A stretch of 64,000 nucleotides of DNA. Origin: Candidatus Obscuribacterium magneticum (lineage in GTDB: Bacteria; Elusimicrobiota; Elusimicrobia; F11). Positions 1-9,422 of this stretch are shown here, in pieces. Positions within the stretch are counted from its first letter, which is position 1. The number at the start of each line of letters is the position of its first letter. Location: the NCBI GenBank assembly GCA_020523905.1, contig JAJAPZ010000005.1:32684-96683 (forward strand), in the 5' to 3' direction. The translations under genes and the position numbers were made by a program. Under the pieces are notes generated by a model. The model saw only the letters and a list, made by a program, of their open reading frames with translations, did not search any database and was not told the origin of the DNA.

Positions 1-3000
1 AAGCGAACATCGAGACCATCGTTAAAAATATGTTCGACAATAAGGCCGTCGATCTGATGGCCTTGGAAGGAGCTTTTCAACAACTTCGTCTCGATCCCTA
101 CCGGAATTTTTACCACACGGATTCCATCCATAAAGTCGCCGATTATTTTTTGAAAATCCATGAAATATCGGGCCCCATTCACTCTCTCCTGACCAATAAA
201 AATAGCCCCGCAGCCGTCGGCATTGACGATGAATATAACTATCGGGCCAATGTCGAAGCCTATCGCGCTTCTTCTCAACTGGTACGAAAAGAGAAATCAC
301 GCCTTAAATCGCTGAAGGTTGACGCCTCCAAACGGAAAACGGCTCTTTTTAATTCGGAACTGAGGGCCTTCGATAATTCGGTGCAAGCGTTTCGGGAGGG
401 GGGAATCAAGTTGGGTGATTACCTGAAAATCCTGACGCACCAATCCCACAAATCCACAACAGATATCGATAAATTTCTCGAAGCCCTCCGAATAGAACAC
501 TCTCTAAACTGGGACAAGGTTCAAATCCAGCGGGCATCCGTCATCAATCGCATGGTCTCTCATCTAGACAAAGAAGACATGTCGGCGTTACTGCAATGGA
601 GTGCTTCTTTCCGGGCCGGTATGCTGAAATACTCTGACTATTATTCATTTATTTGCGACCTGTGCGATCGCAACAAAATTTCATTGCTCCGCGCGCCGGC
701 CTTCAACGATTACATCCGCTACGTTCTTCTATCCGAATCCATTGATGCCGATCGCTTATTAAATCAAGCGCAGTCACTGGAAGAATTTGCCTACGGTAAA
801 TTAATCAAGACGGATGCGGAACGGCAATGCGTTCGGGATTCGAGATATCTTTATCTGATTGGGAAGCTCCTGGACTTCGCCCTGGCTCCTCAGGAATGGG
901 CCGACCTAAAGACCGTCATTCCGGCGCAAGTCCGCCACGGCGGATCCGTCCCTTGGCGGACCGGAATCCAGAATAAAGAACTGGATCCCGACGTTCGTCG
1001 GGATGACGATAATAGAGGCGCCATCCCGCAATCTTTCCTTTCTTTCTACAGGTTGGCTGAGGATCGGAACGAAGCCATGGCCAAAAATCTCCTAAGGGAG
1101 ATGGATCAGCGGAAAGCCAAAACGGTCCTTCTGGTGACGGGGGGATTCCACACCCCTGGACTCACACATCTACTGAGGCAATCCGGCGCGACGATACTGA
1201 CCATCGCTCCCAAAATAACGAGGGTCGACGCAGATAATGGATCAGCTTATCTCAGCGTCTTCACCCAAGAAAAGACGCCGTTGGACAAATTATTTGAGGG
1301 GGAAAAACTGTTCCTGGCGCCCAAGCCCGTCCCGAATCCCCTTCTTTCTACGGCCCTCGTCATCGCAACCCACGCCAAGGCCCGGCTTCAACCCGGCGTT
1401 GAGAAAAAATCCCCCAAACAAGTAGCTGAAGACCTGAATCCCCGTAGGGGATTAAAGGTTACCACTCAATCCGACAACACAAAGTACACCGTCACCTTTC
1501 TCAACCCCCAGCGTCCGCCCGTTTCAGTCGACATTGAAAATGTTTCGGGATCCCTTCGCCCGGGGGAGGCCCCTGCCATAAAAACCCACCACATACGGCA
1601 AAGACCCTCCTTCTCTCTGGCCTTATTGGCCCTTGGATCGATAAACCTTTCTTCGGCCCTTCCGGAATGGATTCAATGGATTTTGATGGCCACACTATTC
1701 GTCATGACCGTCATCCAAGAGCCAGACTTCGGCCTGCCGCCCCCTCTGCCGGGAATCATGGTCAAAATCACCGACAAAGGATGCCTCCTGGAAGATCCCA
1801 AAGGTCAGATTAAAAAACAATTGGAAACGGATCATAATCCCGAACGTCAAAAAGCATTCCTGGCCGGGCAACCAGTTGTTAGAAAGTTCCACTTTCGCCT
1901 CTTTTTCATGCGGGAGGCAAAAGGTCCGCCGGAACTCGTCGATAAGGCGGAGGTGGAAGTGGACAGGGTTCAGTTCCAAAAAGGTGAAAGCGGAGAGATC
2001 CTCATCCTGGACGCCTGGCGGGGAGAAAAATCCGTTATTGCAGAATTCCCTCCGTTTGAAAAACCAAAGCCCGGGCAGCCGGCCGTTATCTCATTCCAGC
2101 CTGCAAACGGGGTCGAAACCAAGCCAGCCGTTGCAGTCGCTAAGGAAGTCGAAGATGCTCTTGAGAAATTGCTACGCATAAAAGCGTCTCAACAGAAATT
2201 TGAAATGGAGAAGGCGGGGGTCACAGACAAGGTCCGGTGGGCTGAGAAGTTGGTTGAAACAATCGACAAGAAGAGAAAAGAAAAACCCGCTGTAAAAATA
2301 CAATTTTCCAACGCGTTACTCGACATTCTTTCCCCGACAAGTCACTATCCTTCTGAATTGAAATTAGCGGTGTGGAGCTTCTGCGAATCCATCCTCAAAG
2401 GTGACACTTCCTTAGGTCCTCCCGAAGTCATCACTCTCGCAAAGACGTTTGTCAAACAATTGGATAACCCCTTTGCTGGAATCGCTGAAGAGGAAAAGAT
2501 TCAACTCGGCGGTTTCGGAAAGGCACCTTCACTCGATGAAGCCCTGGCGAAACTGACCCAATCAACAGGAAAATTCGCGTCCCTATATCAAAATGCCGGA
2601 GCGGATATGCTCTTTAACCAACTCCTCGGTTCATTGATTGAAAAAGCCCCAAAACCAGAAGAACAAAAGGAGCGTGATGCCTATGCCAAAAAAGTTGAAA
2701 GCGCTATTAAGACCGGACTGAAATCAAAATATTGGAATTCCAATCATCTAACTCCGGCGGAACGCAGAAAATTTTATCAAAAGGCCCAAGAAGCGGCCTC
2801 CAAACTCGGTTTCAAACTCGAAGAAGGTCAAAGACAAAAACCGTCGGGGCGAATTCTGGTGACCCCGATCGGGCGTTATGCGGCCAGGGTGGCGGGATGG
2901 GACCCTGACCGGTGGTGGACCACGGTGGCTTTCATTCCTCGGTTTGAGTTTCCTTTCACATTCAACCCCCTTAAATTCTTCCGAGCGCACATGGAACACC

Positions 3001-6000
3001 CAGACACCTACTTCGACCTGGAGGATTATGGTCCCATGGGATTCGAAGAATCGGTCGTCCGATGGGTAAAGACGAACACCTTGGGCCGCAGGATATGGAT
3101 CGCCATCGGAATCGCCTGGGTTTGGGCGGTCATGATTCTAACACCCTTCCTAATTGACTATATCGTTCCCCTTGAAACGCTGGATTACGTCATCTACCCC
3201 CTCTTTATAATCGCTTTCGTCGCGGGGATAGGCCAGGGAATACGATTTCATCAACTCCGGCCTCTCAGCCAAGGGGAGGAATACTTTCAACGGCTCTCCC
3301 TCCTTCTGTGGCCCTCCAACGTTCTTGCCCATGCCGCGTGGAATTTCCTCATCTTCTGGGCGCCTCTCGCCATGAACGAGACTGAAAATCCAGTCAACCT
3401 CCATATGAGTATTTTCACAAACCGGGACGAACATCTGGGCACGATCCGGAAAAGGCTGGAGACGTTTTTCACGTCAGCCCTAAAAAGGGAACATGATCTA
3501 TCGAGAAAGCCAATTGTTCTGGAGATTCTTGAGAAAATAAGCCGTGGAAAGGGATCGGTCGATGAGCTTATCAGGCACCTGGAGGATTTAAAAACACAAG
3601 TTCTCACGCACGAGGCGGATGGTGCCCGTCAAAAGGCTGAGCGATATGGGCAAACCTTCAGGCGATCCCGGTGGCAAATCCCGGAGTTCATGTATGACCT
3701 TCAATGGGCCATCCGACAACTGCTGCCTCTGCACGAGAGACCTGAATCCCTCCTCTCTCAACACCGCCTCCTCCGGGCGTACACGATTTTGACGAGCCTT
3801 AAGCTCACCTTTGAGCGATTTAGAGAGGCTGCCATAACAGAACTGGACCTACTGTCCCGCGACCCGGCTGAAGTTTCTCACCTTGCGTTAAGGGAACTCG
3901 GCGAAGACATACGGTCCTTTTATCCTGATGATACGCTCAAAGATGTTAAGCCGCGGACGGTCGAGACGGTCATTCAATGGCTCAATACAAATATCCCCGC
4001 AGGTTACCTCAATCTCCAAGCCCGGGAGAAGACGGAAAGAGAAGGATTGGCGCTTTTTGGGCCCGATGCCCACGTCTATCGGGAAGGCGACGCGTATAAA
4101 GGGGTGTCCGCCGCCGCCTTCCGATCACTTCTGAGCCAATTGCAGGGCCGCTGGCATGTGGCGCTTCAAGGAAAAACCGACTTCTGGCCCCTTGATTGGG
4201 TGAGACTGGCCTTATCGGAAACAGCCGATCCTCATGAAAATGTTGATCTGACGATCGAGTTGTGTCAACGCGACGGAGAACATGTCGTCAATGTGAGTTT
4301 TCCAGGGTCGTCCTTCACTTCGGCCGAATTCGTCGGCGACCTCTATGGCCGGCTTAAAAAAATAACTTATTTGAAATCCCACGGGGCTTGGTCCCTCAAC
4401 GGAGCCCTGTCACGCATTGTGATCCAACGGGTTAACCCGAATGCGGCCATCAATTCCGGTGGTCCGGCGGGACTTATTGTCAAAGGCAAACAACTTTATG
4501 ACGTCATCGATGATGACGAAGTCTTTGAGAGAGGCCCATGGAAAGAGGCCTTTTGGGTGGCGGTTGGAAACGCAGTATGGCCCATTGTTGCTCTCCTATC
4601 AGTTTCCACCTTTCCCATCCCGGGATTCGGCCTGGACGATTCCCTCTTCAAACTTTTTCTTTTTGTTTCTTCCGGCATAGCATCCACTATCATTCACACC
4701 GTCTTCGTCCGGAAACATAAATATCTTGTGGCTCGTTATCCAACCGACAGAGAAGAAAGGGAATTGAAACAAGCGGGGATTGTGACGCATGACGGTCTCG
4801 GACGGAAGCTGCTGATGGCCCTCCGACCGAGGGAGGAAAACGAGGTGCGGGAAAGCGACCTCGCGGCCATCAACCGCGCGTCGATTATTTTCAATCTAGC
4901 GCCAAGCCTGATGATGGATTATGCATTCGTGTCGTTAACATCGCCGTCTTTCTGGCCATCCTTGTTTTTAACGGTGACGCTGTGGCTATTCATATTTGTG
5001 GTGAGCCGATTCATGCATGAGGTGTGGAACAGAATGAGTTTGGCTCGCGGCGGCCCGGCGGCGTCGATTCCAAGGGGGGGGCCGACATGGCTTTCCCAAA
5101 CGTCCATCAGCTGGAATATTTTCACGGATATGACTGAACAGTTGCGGCATGCGGAAAGCGATCTTCGCGAATTTTTGGAATTGTCGGAGGCGGAAGGCGA
5201 TGTCTATGACGTTCGGGAAAGACTTATCGGCGCCGTATCCGACCTGAGAATCACTCATCATTCCGTTGACCAGGTCATTGGGCATTTGGAGCAATTGAAA
5301 GAAAAGGCCATCAAGCGGGCAATGGATAAAGGAGTCCTCTTAAATTCCCCCGAGTCCGTACCCTTGGCAATAAAGCGGTTGCAACGATGCCTTCGGATTC
5401 TCGTGACCGTGCACGGGTCCAAAGAAAAACTGATAATTGAACACAAGCTCATAAGGGCGCTCTCCATCGGTTTCAGCCGTCGCCTCCGATACGAGGCCGT
5501 TCGAGAGAACTCGGAGGAACGGTTCAAGCATATCGATTTGCATGGGAAAGAGGCGCCCCTGTCCATGGTCGCAGCCAGTGAACTCCTCGATGCCTTCGGA
5601 GGTCTTGGTTTTCAGCTGCCTCTATTGAAACCCTGGAGCGTTGGGGATATCGCCGCCGCCAATGCGGAACGGGTGGAACAATTTTCAAAAGATGTCGGGT
5701 TCGAGACGGCCGAAGAGATTCTGAAACGCCAGGGTCTCTCCTGGTCGAACGTTGACGCTCAGATCATGGATACCAAAGACGCCCGTGATTTTGGCCGGCT
5801 TTTTGATGTCCTCCAGGGGCGATGGGTTGTCCGGTTTGCCAATGAAGAGGGAGATTATCCCCTGGATTGGGTCCGTTACATCGTCGACAGGTTGGGACTT
5901 GGTCCCAAAAAGATGGATGCCGTGGTGGCGTTCCGGAAGAAAGAGCATGGCTCCTATGGGCTGACCCTGGACGGCCGCGACCGTGAGACCGTGCATTACA

Positions 6001-9000
6001 TCGCGAAACTTTACGGACGGGCGCGGGAAATCGAATTTGTTGAAAGGAGAGACCCCGGTTATTTTAACGATTTCGTTGTGAATCCCATGAGAATCGATGT
6101 CGAAGTCATCCATACTTTCAAAAGAAGGAATGCTCGCAAAGAAGAGGATAAGGGCAATGCCGAAACCGATGCCGAAAGCCCGGCGGTGCCATCGAGTGCG
6201 CACGCCGAGAAGTCGGGCGACGCTGTTGAAGCGGTTGTCGCTCCGGATCCCATCTCTCTCCTCATCAATCTCTTACCGGAAAACCGACGTCAACAGGCTG
6301 GAGAAAATCTGCGTCAGCAACATATTCACACCATCACGGATCTGTTGCGAAAGACCGACGGAGAAATACGGGCCATCGCCGGATACCACCTCAATGAGAT
6401 TATGATATCACATGGTTTGTGGCCCAAGCCGGCAGGCAATGTGGAGGAAATCCCCATCGATCTTTTCGTTCGGGAATTGTCACGCGTGGAGTCATGGCGG
6501 AGAATGGCTTTCAGAGTCCTCGAAGAGCTCCAAGTTAAACGCCTCCCCCAGCTGGCAGACATAACCTTCTGGGATCTTTCACACAAACTAAATGAGCAAA
6601 ATCCCAGTCATTGGAAAAATGGAATAGCCAACCGCATGGGTTATTACTTGACTCACCACGGTCTCCGACTGAAGCCCGTCCCGGATGCCATTGAAATTCT
6701 TCTTGCAAACGTACCTAGGAAAACACGAGGCCAGATCAGAAAAGTTCTAACAAAAAACGGCGTCACCGCCATCGCACAACTTTTTCAACGTTCACGTTCG
6801 GAATTGGGGGCGTTGCGATACCAGGAGGGGAAATTTTCCCTCCGAATCACTAAAACAGAGGTGGATTCACTCATCGCTACTATGGCCAAGCATGGGTTGT
6901 ATTTAAAAGAGGAAGGGCCGCCAGCGACACCACATCAATCCGGGGAGCCCGGCCCGGTTGACGCCGCGAATAAAGCGATAAAAACGGGCATCCTCGGTGC
7001 CTTAATCCTGTTTCTCTCTCCATCCCAGCTCTTTTCAGATCAAGCGGGACAACCGATGGGGCGTGTGTCTCAACAGCCTTTTGCTCAGTCGAATATCAGC
7101 GAAGGCTGGGCGTTGGTGATCGGCTATCTCGTTATGTACGGCGTGATATTAATGGCCATCATCGTGTTAACGTGGGCTTCAAAATTAAAGCTCCACAACC
7201 GCTATATTCATTGGTTCGCCTTTAGAAAGGAAAACAAACGAATCGACCAGCTTATAGAAGAATTGAAAGGGCCAAATTGGGATTTGGCTGTCTCGCACTT
7301 TGTTCTCAGGCTGGAACGTTTAAAAACAAAGTCTCGGATGTATTTGCTTTCGGGGGAGAAGATTGTCCGCGCTCTTCAAACGGCCTATCAAAAAGAAGAA
7401 AGAGAAGCGGCCGACGATCATAACTGGTGGATGGCGACAGAAAGGGAGACGCACCGGCGTTGGGGACATCTCCTGAACCTGGCGCGCGCCATAGGCACGG
7501 AAGACGTCCTCCGTCATCTCACGACCCACCAAAAGTTTCGGCTCCTGGAAACCACAATATCCATGCGTCGAAGAATAGTGGACCTCAGTAAAATGAGCGA
7601 GGCGACGGCGGTTATGGGAGGTCCTTATGCGACCGAAAATGCTCAGCTTCAAGGCCTCGTTGGGATTGTTTCCTCGAGTATTGATCAAAGGAATCTGGGG
7701 CTAACATCAATTCTTCTCTATTCATGGCAGAGATTAGTCGAAACCCACGTGTTTTATGGGGAAAAGGATCCACAGGAGATGACCGACGTCAAGTCTCAAT
7801 TGGGACAGAGCGCCATCCAATACGGCTACCGAACGACTTTTGACGACGACCTCCACCTCACGTTTGAATCGGTTGAAGATAAAAGCCTCGAGCCCCAGCT
7901 GTTGGATCCCCGGCACGGATTAATGTTCCTAACACTGGCAGCGGCGCCGACACCCATCCACGCAAGCCAAAGCTCCCTGTCCGGGATCATTGGGACCCTC
8001 ATCATTGGGGTGATCTTCGTAGGGATATTGCTTTACCTTCACGCTCGACATAAAAAGAAACGGGCGGAAGAGGCGATCCAGCAACTTTCATCCTCTGACT
8101 ACAAAGTGCGGAGGTTTGCGGCGGGAACCCTCTATCTGAAGCCCCACCGGAGGGCCCTCCCAGCCTTAGAGAAAGCCCTCGGAGACGAGGACAATTACGT
8201 TCGCGCCCACGCTGTGGGGGCGTTGGGAAAGCTCCGCCTCAAGATGGCTTTGCCCCTCATCACCGATCGATTGGCCGACGACGCGCCGTCGGTCCGGGTG
8301 GAAGCCATGAACGCCCTCTCTCATTTTGGAAAGGCGGCCATCCCTGCGCTCATGGCGGCGATGGCATCTGAAAATCCTCGGTTACAATCCAATGCCGTTC
8401 GGGTAGCAGAAGCCATCGATCAACGAAAGAAGGCTCCCGATTGGTGGATGGCGGTGTGGAAGAGCGGGGCGGTCATTCTTCTTCCCGTCATCGCTCTGGT
8501 AGGGAAAGCCTCGGCTGGCCCTTCCGACCTGCCAACGAACCCCGAAGGAACAAGACCGGCCATTGCGGACACAATCCGAACGCCGCTTGTCCCCGGCTTT
8601 TCTTTTAACACGGATCGTCCGGACAATTTTGCAAATGTCGGGCCCGCAGACAATTTAGACCCGGTGAGAAAGAGTGTTAGCGAGGCCGTCGTGAACGCCC
8701 TCAATTCCACCGACATCGATTTGAATTTAAGGGATTTGGATCATCGGTTCATCGCTCTCAATCGAATCGTCGCTTCGCCGGCCCGTGGCCGGGTGCGGAC
8801 ATCGCTGACGAAATCCCTGGCGCCCCTCCGCCAGGGTCATTTCCCGGTCAAAACCCTTGAGGAAGGGATTTGGGAAGGGATTGCGCAGGTAACCGGCGCT
8901 AAACCCCAACCCGTCGATGAATTACTCAACGGTGATATAGTGGACCGGACCCTTTCCATCTTCCTCGTCGATCCCTTTGAAGCACGGGGGAAAGGGGCGC

Positions 9001-9422
9001 TACTGGAGGAGTTGAAAAAGTCAGGCCCGCGTGCGAATGAGGAAAGGATTATCTTGGCCGCTCCGGATGGCCTGTCCGAAGAAGACAAAAAGATCCTTGA
9101 AACGCGCGGGTACCGCATCGTGCCGGATCAAAACATCGTTTACAGTGCGTCGACGTTGGCCGACCAAAACAAAACTTCCATTGTCCAGGTTTCTCTGGCG
9201 GGAGTGAAGAAACTTCTCTTAAGCGATCTGAAAGGTTCAACGCGAATAGAAATTTATGCCCATAACCGGATCCGCTTCGCCGATGAAGCCTTTGCCGCAA
9301 ACGATCCCCTCCGGCAGGCCCTCTTCCATCTGTTGGATGACCATCTGCAAGCCACCACTCTCGGCCTAGGAGCCGTCATGCTCAGAGTCTGGGCTGAGAA
9401 AGCCGCCGGCATCAGCGCCTAA
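1..9422 (+). CDS. Giant multidomain membrane protein 1 (5'-truncated by window edge)
   Basis: The frame is open to the left edge. The first in-window codons align with about residue 145 of giant 2, so the true start lies outside and the ATG at 30 is internal. Residues below count from that ATG. 1-430: Tiki/ChaN/TraB-like module, with a GGFH motif near 370. 528-562: membrane segment. 1020-1115, 1507-1560 and 1620-1660: membrane clusters, each followed by a long helical domain; the two halves are an internal duplication about 556 residues apart. 2078-2295: three helix-hairpin-helix repeats resembling the RNA polymerase alpha C-terminal domain. Further membrane segments lie near 2320, 2365, 2655 and 2810. 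2686-2794: HEAT repeats. 2967-3130: C-terminal alpha/beta domain, perhaps shared with giant 2. Function is unknown; an envelope-spanning role is inferred. The stop overlaps the convergent DUF2079 gene by 4 nt. Confidence 0.85.
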   Translation, partial: ANIETIVKNMFDNKAVDLMALEGAFQQLRLDPYRNFYHTDSIHKVADYFLKIHEISGPIHSLLTNKNSPAAVGIDDEYNYRANVEAYRASSQLVRKEKSRLKSLKVDASKRKTALFNSELRAFDNSVQAFREGGIKLGDYLKILTHQSHKSTTDIDKFLEALRIEHSLNWDKVQIQRASVINRMVSHLDKEDMSALLQWSASFRAGMLKYSDYYSFICDLCDRNKISLLRAPAFNDYIRYVLLSESIDADRLLNQAQSLEEFAYGKLIKTDAERQCVRDSRYLYLIGKLLDFALAPQEWADLKTVIPAQVRHGGSVPWRTGIQNKELDPDVRRDDDNRGAIPQSFLSFYRLAEDRNEAMAKNLLREMDQRKAKTVLLVTGGFHTPGLTHLLRQSGATILTIAPKITRVDADNGSAYLSVFTQEKTPLDKLFEGEKLFLAPKPVPNPLLSTALVIATHAKARLQPGVEKKSPKQVAEDLNPRRGLKVTTQSDNTKYTVTFLNPQRPPVSVDIENVSGSLRPGEAPAIKTHHIRQRPSFSLALLALGSINLSSALPEWIQWILMATLFVMTVIQEPDFGLPPPLPGIMVKITDKGCLLEDPKGQIKKQLETDHNPERQKAFLAGQPVVRKFHFRLFFMREAKGPPELVDKAEVEVDRVQFQKGESGEILILDAWRGEKSVIAEFPPFEKPKPGQPAVISFQPANGVETKPAVAVAKEVEDALEKLLRIKASQQKFEMEKAGVTDKVRWAEKLVETIDKKRKEKPAVKIQFSNALLDILSPTSHYPSELKLAVWSFCESILKGDTSLGPPEVITLAKTFVKQLDNPFAGIAEEEKIQLGGFGKAPSLDEALAKLTQSTGKFASLYQNAGADMLFNQLLGSLIEKAPKPEEQKERDAYAKKVESAIKTGLKSKYWNSNHLTPAERRKFYQKAQEAASKLGFKLEEGQRQKPSGRILVTPIGRYAARVAGWDPDRWWTTVAFIPRFEFPFTFNPLKFFRAHMEHPDTYFDLEDYGPMGFEESVVRWVKTNTLGRRIWIAIGIAWVWAVMILTPFLIDYIVPLETLDYVIYPLFIIAFVAGIGQGIRFHQLRPLSQGEEYFQRLSLLLWPSNVLAHAAWNFLIFWAPLAMNETENPVNLHMSIFTNRDEHLGTIRKRLETFFTSALKREHDLSRKPIVLEILEKISRGKGSVDELIRHLEDLKTQVLTHEADGARQKAERYGQTFRRSRWQIPEFMYDLQWAIRQLLPLHERPESLLSQHRLLRAYTILTSLKLTFERFREAAITELDLLSRDPAEVSHLALRELGEDIRSFYPDDTLKDVKPRTVETVIQWLNTNIPAGYLNLQAREKTEREGLALFGPDAHVYREGDAYKGVSAAAFRSLLSQLQGRWHVALQGKTDFWPLDWVRLALSETADPHENVDLTIELCQRDGEHVVNVSFPGSSFTSAEFVGDLYGRLKKITYLKSHGAWSLNGALSRIVIQRVNPNAAINSGGPAGLIVKGKQLYDVIDDDEVFERGPWKEAFWVAVGNAVWPIVALLSVSTFPIPGFGLDDSLFKLFLFVSSGIASTIIHTVFVRKHKYLVARYPTDREERELKQAGIVTHDGLGRKLLMALRPREENEVRESDLAAINRASIIFNLAPSLMMDYAFVSLTSPSFWPSLFLTVTLWLFIFVVSRFMHEVWNRMSLARGGPAASIPRGGPTWLSQTSISWNIFTDMTEQLRHAESDLREFLELSEAEGDVYDVRERLIGAVSDLRITHHSVDQVIGHLEQLKEKAIKRAMDKGVLLNSPESVPLAIKRLQRCLRILVTVHGSKEKLIIEHKLIRALSIGFSRRLRYEAVRENSEERFKHIDLHGKEAPLSMVAASELLDAFGGLGFQLPLLKPWSVGDIAAANAERVEQFSKDVGFETAEEILKRQGLSWSNVDAQIMDTKDARDFGRLFDVLQGRWVVRFANEEGDYPLDWVRYIVDRLGLGPKKMDAVVAFRKKEHGSYGLTLDGRDRETVHYIAKLYGRAREIEFVERRDPGYFNDFVVNPMRIDVEVIHTFKRRNARKEEDKGNAETDAESPAVPSSAHAEKSGDAVEAVVAPDPISLLINLLPENRRQQAGENLRQQHIHTITDLLRKTDGEIRAIAGYHLNEIMISHGLWPKPAGNVEEIPIDLFVRELSRVESWRRMAFRVLEELQVKRLPQLADITFWDLSHKLNEQNPSHWKNGIANRMGYYLTHHGLRLKPVPDAIEILLANVPRKTRGQIRKVLTKNGVTAIAQLFQRSRSELGALRYQEGKFSLRITKTEVDSLIATMAKHGLYLKEEGPPATPHQSGEPGPVDAANKAIKTGILGALILFLSPSQLFSDQAGQPMGRVSQQPFAQSNISEGWALVIGYLVMYGVILMAIIVLTWASKLKLHNRYIHWFAFRKENKRIDQLIEELKGPNWDLAVSHFVLRLERLKTKSRMYLLSGEKIVRALQTAYQKEEREAADDHNWWMATERETHRRWGHLLNLARAIGTEDVLRHLTTHQKFRLLETTISMRRRIVDLSKMSEATAVMGGPYATENAQLQGLVGIVSSSIDQRNLGLTSILLYSWQRLVETHVFYGEKDPQEMTDVKSQLGQSAIQYGYRTTFDDDLHLTFESVEDKSLEPQLLDPRHGLMFLTLAAAPTPIHASQSSLSGIIGTLIIGVIFVGILLYLHARHKKKRAEEAIQQLSSSDYKVRRFAAGTLYLKPHRRALPALEKALGDEDNYVRAHAVGALGKLRLKMALPLITDRLADDAPSVRVEAMNALSHFGKAAIPALMAAMASENPRLQSNAVRVAEAIDQRKKAPDWWMAVWKSGAVILLPVIALVGKASAGPSDLPTNPEGTRPAIADTIRTPLVPGFSFNTDRPDNFANVGPADNLDPVRKSVSEAVVNALNSTDIDLNLRDLDHRFIALNRIVASPARGRVRTSLTKSLAPLRQGHFPVKTLEEGIWEGIAQVTGAKPQPVDELLNGDIVDRTLSIFLVDPFEARGKGALLEELKKSGPRANEERIILAAPDGLSEEDKKILETRGYRIVPDQNIVYSASTLADQNKTSIVQVSLAGVKKLLLSDLKGSTRIEIYAHNRIRFADEAFAANDPLRQALFHLLDDHLQATTLGLGAVMLRVWAEKAAGISA
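915..1008. repeat. Palindromic repeat (family A) inside giant 1, with nested family D palindrome
   Basis: The element begins GTCATTCCGG and ends CGGGATGACG, the ends of the family A palindrome seen intergenically at 29407, 37123 and 52859. A second palindrome (GTCCGCC...GGCGGAC, about 928-958) is nested inside and matches, in inverse orientation, the element at 44843-44880. It is read in frame and replaces the loop between the LLDFAL and SFxSFY motifs of the Tiki-like module. Confidence 0.8.

Noticed and set aside
30..32. ATG at 30 as the start of giant 1
   Set aside because: The frame is open to position 3 and upstream codons (ANIETIVKN) align with giant 2, so the start is outside the window.
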